64,000 nucleotides of DNA. Source: Diploscapter coronatus (taxonomy: Eukaryota > Nematoda > Chromadorea > Rhabditida > Rhabditidae). The notes beneath the pieces are model-generated. The model was not told the DNA's origin. It made no database searches and worked only from the letters and a program-made list of their open reading frames with translations. This document shows positions 26,001 through 36,314 of the stretch, piece after piece. The first letter of the stretch is position 1. Each line of letters opens with the position of its first letter. Where the stretch lies: assembly GCA_964036155.1 (NCBI GenBank), contig OZ038423.1, positions 67,223,249 to 67,287,248 on the forward strand. Direction: 5' to 3'. Both the position numbers and the translations under genes were made by a program.

Positions 26001-28315
26001 CTAAATGGCGGGGCGATAGTTAGAAATAGACGAGAGGATGAAATTTGAAAGAAATATTGTGGAAAAGACTCCGCCATTTAGTAACTGCCAAAATATTTAG
26101 CTCGTATACTTTACGAATATGTTTTGGGCCTCTTGTAGTTCCACCTCTTTTCTTTCTTTTCCCATGCTATTCTCCAAAAAGGATGGAAACTAGTGGGCCT
26201 ATATTTTGTAAAATTTGATACGATTTTCAGGAGAAAAGAATGATTTATCGTGATTTCATGTAATTTTTGAGAATGTTTGAAAGTATTTTTTTTAGAAATT
26301 GTTGAAACATTGATATTTTAACACATCCTTGAATATATTGATTTCTTTCTGGAATTTTTGAGAGAAAAAAAACCTGCGTTTTTGTATTTAAAAAATTGAG
26401 ATAAAGGGTTGTTTCAAATTTGACGATATCATCCGACCCGATACGCTTCTCGCTGTGCAACGCTGAGCAGGACATCTTCACGGAGCAACTCTACCTTAAA
26501 ACTAACCGAATCCAGCTGAGACAGACCAGCGAAACTGCCTCTTCCTCGCCGCATTCGAGCAAAAATCTGCTAATTTTAAATGCTCTTATAATTTTAGAAC
26601 GTTCTCATTTTAAAATGCCATGCTTTTCCCAATTTGTATTGGCGTTCAGGCCATCTCCGGATTATTAATTATTTTAAGAAAAGTCGAATTATTTATGCTT
26701 TTTTAAACAATTTTTTATATTTAAGATTTTTTCAGACGAACCAGAAACATTCGGATCGACAACATCGGAATTGACTGTTTTTTCTTATTTTTTGAGCAAA
26801 ATTTGTCTTATCAAGAAAAGTTTTCCTTTTTGCTAGTTTGATTTTTGAAAAACTGCATTAATTTTTACCCATCTTCATTCGTGTCTATATATCTTTCGAG
26901 AATTATATACGAGAAAAAATGTTGCCTACACTCGACTCTCCTCTTTAACTATGGCTGACCACATCCTTCTCTATACGAGCCGCTTTGCAACATGGATAAA
27001 AACACCGACTTACCCACCAACTTTTTATTAAAAACACTGAAAATTGATAAATTCGTGCAAGTTTCTAGATTAAATCCATTTATTTCTCCAAACTAGAAAT
27101 ATTTAAATTCATAACAAAAAATGAAAAGCTTAAAGAAATTTCCTAATAAAATTGTCAATAATATATTTTAAGCACATTAGAACCAATAATAAAATTAGGG
27201 AAGAATAATTCAAGATATTCAAATTTCTAACATGATCCCCTTCATCATATTGAGAATCACACAATATGGCAATTTGGAAATACCAGCCCTCCTTAGCCGT
27301 TTACTCTTTATTGCCCGGTGAAGTGGGCAGAGGTTTAGTGAATTTATAGTGATGTTAGTATAAAGAATGTTGTCTGCATGCTAGTTGCTAGAAATTGAGA
27401 ATTTCAGCAATGGATTTATTCCTTTCCAACAATCAATCAACCCTTGAACATCCGCCTTTCAGACATATTTAGTTGGCCCTCAGCCAGAATGATATCATTA
27501 AAAAGGGGGAGTGGCGTTAATCGAGAAATATTATAAAAATTGACGGTCACCATAAAGGTGCCAGACACACCAATCGATTTCGAATTATTTCCAAAAAAAA
27601 AAAAAATCGGGAATTCGTGTAATTTTCTAACGTTTTGAAAAATGGTTTTAAAAAAAAAAAACTTATTCCTCAGAAAGCAAGCAACTTGATAAGGAAATTA
27701 TGAAGCGAAGCATAGACGTGAAAAAGGGATAATTTCTTGAAAGTTTTATTTTCGAGTTCAGAAGAAACTAGTTCACTGGCTATTTCATGGAAATTTTTTC
27801 TCGAAAAATGTCCGAATTTTTGTCGATTAAAAAAGCAAATTGAAACTTCTTATATCTTTGAGAGAAAAGATAGTTAATTAAAGATTTTAAAAATTCAAGA
27901 AAATTTTAAAAAAAATCGCTTATCTGATAAAAACAGCAGTCTGCTTTGTGCGGTCGAATCCGAACGATCCAGCATCAAATCTTCCCGTTTCTCATCTTCA
28001 TTGCATCTCACTCGACAAGCTTCTGAACAAATGCACTATGATCAGGGAATTATCGACCGATTTTGATAAAGCTTGCCAAAATCAACTACAAATTAGCAGA
28101 ATTTTTCTTGAAATTTTTGTGTGAATTTGGTTAAATTTGTCTAAATTAGGGCATGAAATGGTAAGAATTATGCTTTAAAGCTAGTTTAAAAATAAATTTG
28201 CAGATAGTTGAAATTCTACCTTAAATTCGAAGATGGGCGTCTCGTGAAACCGATGGCCGGATTGACGTTGTTGGAGCATCTGAAATTAGCGGCTTTATTA
28301 CAACAACAGGATTGA
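20100..28315 (+). CDS. Gene A, arm 1 copy (unrecognised, helical-repeat protein, lesions)
   Basis: Many short exons share one strand. The N-terminus begins MKLFKRDIGNTIS. A hydrophobic segment follows (VGVVVSVSAAVAAYAIYNII, about 20.25-20.32 kb), likely a membrane anchor. Later exons include KMHHFVQIFAHAEKK, TIRFVIPNLASGYVI, LWAHVKEDALSFMERTQDEL, acidic serine-rich parts, then ARM/HEAT-like helices (TLKSLRVLGLLFPLIPDNSL; LEDRNFAVKLEAIKQLFKVL). A last exon at 28208-28315 ends KLAALLQQQD-stop. Compared with arm 2, this copy has a TGA for TGG at 20569-20571 and two 1-base losses in an A and a G run (about 21264 and 21295) that shift the exon at 21.26 kb. It may be one gene or two adjacent genes. 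One junction (21642 to 21731) does not join in phase with canonical sites in either copy. No family is recognised. Confidence 0.55.
22659..22796. mobile_element. MITE-like element in gene A intron (arm 1)
   Basis: The termini are imperfect inverted repeats of about 38-45 bp. Left begins TCAGACGTTAGTTGC and includes AACTCGCTCGAAATA. The right end, read inversely, begins TCAGGCATTAGTTTGC and includes AACTCGCTCGAAATA. The 138-bp element has no coding capacity. No clear target duplication is seen. It has an identical partner in arm 2. Confidence 0.6.
25715..25835. repeat. TAATTA-rich imperfect tandem repeat
   Basis: The intron between two helical-repeat exons is built of units such as GGCAATTTACTTCGAGA and GGCAATTAACTCCGAGA with interspersed TAATTA motifs. 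The unit length is about 55-75 bp. It is present identically in arm 2. Confidence 0.4.
25998..26084. mobile_element. Small hairpin element (arm 1)
   Basis: TTACTAAATGGCGGGG (25998-26013) is matched inversely by CTCCGCCATTTAGTAA (26069-26084), 15 of 16 bases. The symmetry extends to flanking TTGG and CCAA. The element is 87 bp with no coding capacity, so it is probably a MITE remnant at the 3' side of an exon of gene A. The identical partner in arm 2 is at 57161-57247. Confidence 0.5.
26670..27940. other. Non-coding stretch within arm 1
   Basis: AT-rich, probably intronic to gene A or intergenic. The only recognisable content is the dispersed repeat at 27269-27481 and two A-runs (about 27,592 and 27,650). 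Confidence 0.45.
27269..27481 (-). repeat. Dispersed repeat, copy 2 (arm 1)
   Basis: Inverse copy of the unit at 16828-17043. It starts and stops at the same points as copy 1, with scattered differences. It sits between the helical-repeat exons and the last exons of gene A. Confidence 0.75.
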
Positions 28316-29132
28316 ACAAAAATAAACACGAAATCTCACAAAAATAAAAAAAATAACGGAAAATCCTAAAATGAAAATTCAACCGAGCCTAAAAACGACT
28401 ACGATATATGGACGTTTTGCCCCGCCCACTGATTTTTGCAATTTGCCCGCGCAAAGGGGGCGCTCGTTAATGGAGGGAATCGAGTGCGGCCTGATTTCTG
28501 ACACAACCATTTTACCAAGTTTATCGTCGATATAAGTAGTTTTTGAGACATTTTGGGTTTAAAGGGTACTTCCTCCCCAAGTTTTTGGTTTCTAACTACC
28601 ATGTTTCTACCACAAACGCATTTTCCAGAGGAGCGGAGCTTGGGGACTAACAGTACCTCCCACTTCTTCTCGAATATCTATAGATCTCGTACAAAACTTC
28701 TCAATTTATTACATTTAGTTGAAAAATGATATCTTTGCCATTAGTTTTCTCACTTTGCCCTTCATTTCCTTCTATTAGTGAACGTTTGAATTGGGCAATT
28801 TGCCAATTTCCTCCTCTCTGTCTGTCTCTATCTGCTGATACAATTACTGCATCTCTTGGTAAATTGTATAGGAAACTGAATGGCTTTAAACCATTTTTTG
28901 CAAGGCATATTCTATTCAAGAAAGCTATGGTCTAGCAGGTGCCGATTCGTACCTTCATAAATTCTGAATGTTCTGGGATTGGTAGTTGATTTTTCCGACT
29001 CATCTCCTACTTATTAGCTAATGTCTGTACATATTGAAAGTTCACTACTTCTTTGTGAGTGATTTCGCTGTCGTTAACAATTTTGCTGATTCATTTTGAT
29101 ATTTTCCAATTTCAGGCAGAAGACTCAACAAA
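28316..29132. promoter_or_regulatory. Intergenic interval upstream of gene B (arm 1)
   Basis: The interval from the gene A stop to the gene B ATG contains a GC-rich patch (CCCCGCCCACTG and GCGCAAAGGGGGCGC, about 28.42-28.47 kb), unusual for this DNA. Just before the ATG is a perfect acceptor (CCAATTTCAG, 29105-29114) followed by 18 bp of leader. The leader therefore has a 5' UTR intron, or a spliced leader is added there if the host trans-splices. No promoter element can be assigned with confidence. Confidence 0.35.
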
Positions 29133-32100
29133 ATGAATCAGGACAGCAACATGGACGTGTCTGATGAGGAGAATTCGGAGGACAATCGGGCTGAAACTGC
29201 AGTCGATTTTGACGATGACGGTCTGCGTTTCTCGCTCTGGTCAAATTAACAATAGAAGTTGCAGAACTCATCGATGTGGAGACGATCGGCGATTTTCCTC
29301 TGCCCATTCCCAAGCCGCTGCCAACTCTCTCGGAAACGTCTCCCATTCCCAGCAAAGGTTTGTATTCTTTCATTGAAAGTTTATTATGAGCAATTTTCTG
29401 TCCAAGTACCATTTACACAAGTCTGAATTTTGCATTTAAAAATGAGATTTTTTTTGAACGAACATCTCAGACTTAAAATTCGACCCGCAGAGAAAGTAAT
29501 GTCATATAGAGAGAAAAACATGTATTCTTTATCCCTCGAAGAGATGCACTACATTTTCTGTGAATCAAATTTCGAGAGATCTGAACGTTGTACATTTGGC
29601 ATAATGGCAAAGAAATAAGAAGTGAACACGATTTCATTCTTTACAGTCAAGCGAAAATATTCATTTGATAATTTCAGCCCCTTCTACTTCGACTGCAATC
29701 GAGCCTGACACCTCTCCAAATGACGAGCCTCCCTCTGTTGTTTTTGCTCCTGGACTTGATGAGCCTGAAAGCAAGAAGGTTGGATTTTAGTCCTTAAAGA
29801 AAGAAATTTTACTGAACCTGTTTCTAATTTGACGTGTTGAATTAAAATCATGAAAATTATAATTGCTCCAATAATTTCCAAGATGAGAATCTGAACAATC
29901 ACAAAATCGGCAAATCGGACTAAAACTCCCTCGTTTTGTTTGAAAGTTCTTACATCACATGAAAATGAAATAACAATTTTGTTTCTTTTTCAATTGGTCA
30001 CAAAATTTCTAATTATTCGAACTCAGGAGTACGTGATTCCTGTGAAGGAAGCTATCGATTTGGACAAACTGATCGAGTATTTCCGCAACAATCAGGAAAA
30101 GTTGATTCCCAAAGAATGGAGAGCTGACAAACATGCGAGTGAAGACGTGGAGAAAAAGAATTCGAGTAATTATCAATACTTTTGAAATTTAAATTTCAAA
30201 TCTAGCTACAAATTCGATAGTCTTAATTTTTATACTCTATCACTTCAACGTCCCGATTTCCACATGTTTGTTTCCAATGCTAAATCGATCATCTTCTCGA
30301 CATCTTTATTTTATTTCCCGAGTGCATTTTCTGCAGCTGCGTGCGCAGAGCCTTCCAACAGCGAAACGGTTGCCTCTACCATTTTGTGAGAGAGTATAGG
30401 CAGAATGAGAGAAAGAGATAAATTGAAATGAGTCAGTTTTTGTATTGCCTATCTGCAGAAGGGCAGACCAGACACGGCAGCAGTCACATTCGAATATTCA
30501 CTATCAAAAAGAAATAGGAAAAGGAGTGCATAGTTAATCACACCCATTTCTAGAATTCTCAAGATGAGCAATTGAAATAATGAATTTCACGCCATGAAAT
30601 TAAACAACCAACAGAAAAGGCTTCTAAACCGTAGTAGCTCCTTGAAATATAACTGCTCTATCGAATCAGTGATCGAGGTGAAATTGAAAAATTTTGAAAT
30701 CTCAATGCAAACTTTTCAATATCAAACTTCTTTCCTGTTCTGCAAAATTGGAATTCTGAGATCTTTTAAAACAGAATTTACATCTTTTTATCCTTCCTAC
30801 GACTATTTAATAAAAAGAGGAACTCATTTTTCATGAACATTTTGTTCAAAATAGCCTGCGCGCTATTAATAGAATAGGCCACATGAAATCAATTTATGTC
30901 GAGAATTATGATTATGTATTGAAGTAGCAGTATAAGTAAAAACCCGAAATCAACAGCTTGCTAACTGATATTAGTGGGTTTTTGTAGAAATCTTGTTGGA
31001 TTGCGATAGTGTGGGTGAGAGAATGGGCTAATCTGAGATAGGATATGAATTCATAACATTCGATTAAACTCATACCTCTTTCATGCCACCAAGATAGACG
31101 CTTCTTTGATTCTTTTGCAATTCTAGAATATTCAGAAAAAATGAATTCTCCAACTCATCAACCTTGTAATTCAATTCTCATTGTTCAGGGAAGAACACGC
31201 ACCCGACTGCTCTCAAATCGACTACATCCCCCTCTGCTTCGTCCACTGCCTCTGTCAAGAAGCATGTCAGAATCAAGAAGACAGAAGCCAAACAGACCAA
31301 TTCCAATTCTGTCTGCATCGAGGAGAAAAACGAGAAAGGTAATTTGAGAGTGAAATTATCGATACTTCGAAAATAAGTTGAGTTTTGTAAACAAACGCTA
31401 CTAACTAGCTGAGATTAGTAGAAGATGGTGAGCAGGAGTGTGCGGAATTCCGACATTGGTTTCTAATTTTTAAAAATTAAAATTCTGCGCACTTAGTGGT
31501 AAGCTCTATGAAAAAAGGAAAGAAAGGAATAGCATTTAAAAAAAGCAGCTTATCTGTTTTTACAGTACTTGCAAGACTAAATTTCTAAAAGTCAGGACAC
31601 ATTTATGCATTTACTGATTAATTGATTTCAGATGAAGGCAGATCGAAAAAGAAGAAGAAGAAGAAGGAAATCCCGAAACTGGCAGAGGGAAGCAGAGCAA
31701 AAGAGGAAGGATTGCAGAAAGAGAAGAAGAAAGGGAAAGGGACAAAGACTGAGGATGGAAAGGGACAGGAGCACAAACTCAAGGTAAGAATAAAAGCCTA
31801 ATGAATCTGAAGAAAACCACGATCATGTTGAATCTAAAGATCAGACACTACGGTTGTGTGCCAAGTTTTCTGGGATTACGATCGTAATTCTCAGAAACTT
31901 ATTCCATTCTATTTTGAGGCAACCCCTTGGGAAGATTTCATATTCTGTTTCAAGTTTTCCTAATCGATAAGAGATCACTCTGAAATGGAAGCATTCCTGC
32001 ACAACTTCGAAATAAAACGAATTTTCCGAAAACAGGCGACAATCGTTTTACGATCATCTTGGAACTATTTATGCACTCTTTTCATCTTCGAAATCTCTTG

Positions 32101-34484
32101 TGTTCCTCGGCTGTAGATACTTACCATCTTGTAATTTTAATACTTCATTACCTTCCTAGATAAAACAAAGTCGTTGATATTCAGGGCATCATGAAGTCGT
32201 CTGCAAAGAGGCCAGAAGGAAAGGAGACTCCATCGACCAGTGGCAAGACGAAGGAACGTAGTAAGAAGGTGACATTTGACATCAATAGCAGAGACAAGGA
32301 CAATGCTCCTTCGACTGGTGAGTTGATTTGGATAATTCATTGACTCGCAATTTGTAAAAATGACCAAACTTTGAGGTATGGAGAACTAAGGAGAAAACGA
32401 ATAAATTACAAAGATTGGCAATAAATTTTCTTTGAAAAGGCACAAACGATATTTCTCAATTTTATAGGATCGGAATGCCGAGAAGGCGAGCACAAATGTG
32501 GAGGACAGGATCTGTGTCTGCCGCAGGAGGCCTTGTGCAATGGAATCAACGACTGCAGGGACGGGTCTGATGAAGAGGAATGTGAGAAGTGCAAAGGGGG
32601 AGCCGAGGTTGGAATTGGACAAAACTACCAGAGGAAGAAGAAGAAGAGGATAATTTCAGATGTAAAGAAATGGAAAGTGCATTGCGGCCAGCAAAATGGG
32701 CGATGGGAAGGAAGACTGCAGCGATGGAAGTGATGAAAAGGTTGACTTATCGATTTTATAATCTTCATATTGCCATTTCCTGGTTTAAGTCTCAAAATTC
32801 CTTTCATTTACTACAAATGATGTCAGCGTTCTGAATAACGCACAAACAGTTATCAATGAGATTGCAACAATTATCTAAAAAAAAAATCTTCATAAAATTC
32901 TAGTATTGGGCATACGAAATCAAACTTTGTTTCCAGGAATGCGACTGCTTGTCGTGCTCGGGCTCAGAAGTGGCGTTGTGTGGCGACGGAACCTGCATCA
33001 GCAGAGACAAGATCTGCAATGGGGCATGCAGACTGCAGCGATGCGATGGACGAAAAGAACTGTCCTAGCACTTGTGAGAGGGAGAACAAGGAGGAAGTGA
33101 GTTAGATTTTTAAGGATTTTATCTTTAAATTCGAATGATGATATTTCGGGAAATTAAAGAGATTTACCTTTGTTTTCTTTCAAAAGTATTGGAATTAAAG
33201 AAAGACATTTAAAAACGAAGAGCATGTGGAAAGGAGAGCACATTTCTTTTCATTTCTGATTTCCTATTATGAAGGCGCCCTCATTTTTGTCGAAATCCAG
33301 TTCAGCAATTTACAAGTTCGTATTTAATGAGTATGTTTATTGCAGATCTCCCTGATTCGCTGCAGCGACGACAATCTCTATCCCCTGGAAGAGGCCTGTC
33401 GCGGAGAACTCGAACAGTGCCAATCCGATTGCAAAATCTGCGATCAAAAGGCTGCATTCGCCTGTTCTTCTTAACACAACTGCATTCCGCAAAGTAAGGT
33501 GAGGAGAATTCAATATAAAACTTTTCTTTTGAAGAATAAGATAACGCGGAAAAGACGTCAATTTTACTAACTTCTTTCTTTGAAAGAACTGGCGTGAGTT
33601 ATAATCGAAAAGTGGATCAAAACAAAAAAAAACATAATCGAACTGACTCGGTGAATGTACAGGTTTGCAATGGACTGAATGACTGCAAAGATGGTGAAGA
33701 CGAGGACTGCGAGGTTGCCGTCTTCATGAGAACATTTCTCCTTGAACAGACGTGCAACTTTTCGAATTTCGGTTGATCGAATGAAACTAGAAGTGGGCAT
33801 ATTTTCGGGAGAAAATAGCGAATCTTTTCGTCTCACAAAATATTCATTTCGTTTCATGCGGTTAAATCGCGATTCGCAAAAGTAGATTTTCCTAGAATGA
33901 TATGGTTTCGAATGTTTAGCTGGGCAACTCGTTCAAATGTGCCAAAGGCGACAAAGTCATTTCTGTCGAGCAGCGCTGCGATGGAGTGGCGCCCTGCTTG
34001 GACGGCAGCGATGAGAAGGACTGCGGCTGTGACGAGTGCATGGGACAGCGCCCCACCACATACATGTGCGAGAATTCGGCACGCTGTCTGCCTCGTGATC
34101 AGGTCATATTTTAATTTTACTTTTGAAAGAAGACAAATTTTCTTCAAATGAATTGATATCTTGACAAAAACATGAAGAATAATTCCGTAATGGCATTGAA
34201 AAATCTTCTGCATACTCCTTAGTCAAAAACGGTGATATTTCTATCAAGATCATATCGCTTCCTTTCATAAAGATAAAAGTAGAACGTTTCTTTCAATATA
34301 TCGTCATATTCAAAAATTTAGATGGCTGATCTAAAAACGATAATATTACACGATTTTCTGAATCTCGTTTGTTCAGGTGTGCGCGCTCTACTCGACCTGC
34401 CCGAATGCCACGGACAGCGACGTTTCGTTATGTGCTCGATTCGTCCTGACTTTGGAGCAGAAGCGGGTTCTTCTCCACAACTAG
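29133..34484 (+). CDS. Gene B1: charged lysine-rich N-half joined to LDL-receptor class A repeats (disrupted)
   Basis: It starts at ATG 29133 ([20 protein letters not shown]). Seven exons give an acidic then lysine-rich low-complexity half ([38 protein letters not shown]). A phase-1 junction (32318/32468) leads in frame to LDLa module 1 ([20 protein letters not shown], then RDGSDEEEC). More modules follow at 32.66-32.75, 32.94-33.09, 33.35-33.70, 33.92-34.10 and 34.38-34.48 kb, each with the C-x-D-x-x-x-D-E calcium-box pattern. Lesions: a base missing in the A-run at 32668-32670, an extra G at 33021-33024, an unclear shift between modules 1 and 2, and an in-frame TAA at 33472-33474. LDLa modules are normally extracellular, yet no signal peptide precedes them. 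This could be a chimera, or a separate LDLa gene whose start was not found. The first 10 exon-kb are identical to gene B2. Confidence 0.6.
32467..34484 (+). other. LDL-receptor class A repeat block
   Basis: Five to six cysteine-rich modules are encoded, roughly one per exon. The best preserved are module 1 (32.47-32.59 kb) and the module at 33.93-34.03 kb ([20 protein letters not shown], then [11 protein letters not shown]). Family knowledge: each module of about 40 residues has six cysteines and a C-terminal acidic calcium site, and mediates ligand binding outside the cell. Phase-1 borders are usual for such modules and allow exon shuffling. Confidence 0.85.
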
Positions 34485-36314
34485 GCACACATCAGCTCAA
34501 CCACAACCAGGTCCAACTGCTAAATCTATTAATTTTTCTATATTTTTGTTTTCTTTAATTTCATCATGTAAAATCCCTGTGCATTTACAGATTTTCGAGG
34601 TACGAATGTGCAAATATACGGGTTACTTTATCCCCAAACTAGTTCTGTGAAAGTTCGCTCATTATTTCTGAAGTTTCGTATTTTTAGGGTTAATTGATTC
34701 CAATGATATCTTGCATTTTGAACTATTTTTCACCATTTTTATCTGATGGATAAAAATAAATGGAATTTTATGAATTATATCGTGTGAATGTTCTTTTTTT
34801 GAAATGTCTGCTTTAATGGTTAATTTTTGCTACACCACAGGTTTATTTTGAAGTGTAGATTAGAGAATCAGAAGTACGAAATTGTTGACTTGAACAAATT
34901 CGAATAAAAAACTTGAAAAAAATAAATTAGCATGCATTATTTATTTTTGAGCAAGCAAGTTTCCTCCAATTTTCTACTAACATTTAAAACAAGTTCAATC
35001 TCTAAAAATTTATTCTTTGATTTTCGAATGGACAACAAATAGCAAAACAAAGACTATGGAAATAAAATGCATGATCCATTGAAGGGCAACTATTATAATT
35101 TGATTTCGAAATATGTCTGGTCTATGCTGAATTATCCGATGTAACAAACATTTTGCATAAATTTTTTTCTCGAACCACTAATTTTTATTTCAAGTTTTTA
35201 CTTGCGAGCATGATGCTACAAAATATAAATGTTGGAGACTGTGTGAAGTAAAAGTCTACTAACTCCACGCAACACTATACTCGCAAGATCGGTTTTTGAG
35301 TTACAGTTAAAAATTGGATAAAAATAAGATACTGAATGGCGGATTCGATCTTTCAGCCAAATCGAAAAGAAAGTCATCATCTCGAAATTTGACTATTCTT
35401 CACAACACAATTTGCTCTTTGTTCGACGATAATCAAACAACTATTCGGAAGTTGGCAAGAAATTAATCATCAAATAAATAGAATTTTACAATAACCTGGA
35501 TAAAAGAAAGTAAAAGACTGAAGTGAATTAGAATTAGAGTTCGAATGAGAAATGAGACGGAAATAGAACCACTGGCCGATTGAAAAATGAACACAAATCA
35601 GGGATGATCCAGTGAATAATTGGTCTGTGGGCAAGAGAAAGTTGCCAATAAATTTCGTATTCTGACATAGAAGATCTCTGACTTTTCTTCGAGTTTTTGC
35701 CTTTCATATTTGTTACTTTTTCGGCCCTTTTCATTTTCTACGTCAGCACAACGAATGACAATGCATTTATAGAGGAAAAGCTAGCAAATGATTACCAACA
35801 TTTGGTCATCAAATTTAGTCATAAAAATCACAAGCAATTAGTTCAATTCAGGCGATAGATTCCTAATATGCAGAAGATATGTCCATTGTAAAAAATAAAC
35901 AATCTCTAAAGTCTAGCAGACAAAAAATTTTAATGAATTTCTATTTACATTTTCATCAAGTGAATATTGTACAAATTTCATCGGAAACTGCTCCTGCTTG
36001 CTTTGATTTAGAGCAGATTTGTTATACTGTAGACCGATGTAAGGGTTTTGAAAAATTAGATGATCTGTTATCCTTAGAAATGCTAGATTATTCTATCGTT
36101 TCTTTTCGAAGGATAAATTGGACGCTTAAAAAATCACCATGTTCGCTTCAAATTTTATGTCCGATTTTCTGTTTAGAAAAGAAATTCAATTTTTCATAAT
36201 TTTGCAATATTTTCGAAAATGGCTACGAGTGCAACTCTCGAAAAGAATGAATACTTCTTTCCAAAATGAGAAAAGAATTGAATTTTTGAAGAAAGTATTT
36301 TCTAAATAGAAGGA
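34485..36314. other. AT-rich intergenic interval
   Basis: This is spacer sequence between the LDLa block and the DMXL C-terminal fragment. One open frame of 106 codons (35879-36199, plus) lacks recognisable domains, splice support or coding composition, so it is not called. Nothing else is seen. Confidence 0.5.

Larger units (their letters stand above)
19207..32343. repeat. Arm 1 of giant inverted repeat
   Basis: This block is the inverse of 50878-64000. For matched positions the coordinate sum is constant at 83,245 from about 22,060 to 32,030, so there is no net indel over about 10 kb. All open frames compared in that core are residue-identical. Outside the core homology continues with substitutions and indels: leftwards to at least the base matching the window end, and rightwards to about 32,343, some 25 bp into an intron. 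Arm 2 runs off the window, so total arm length is unknown. Confidence 0.93.

Noticed and set aside
35879..36199. Open frame of 106 codons between the LDLa block and the DMXL fragment
   Set aside because: AT-rich, no motif, no splice context and no homologous partner.
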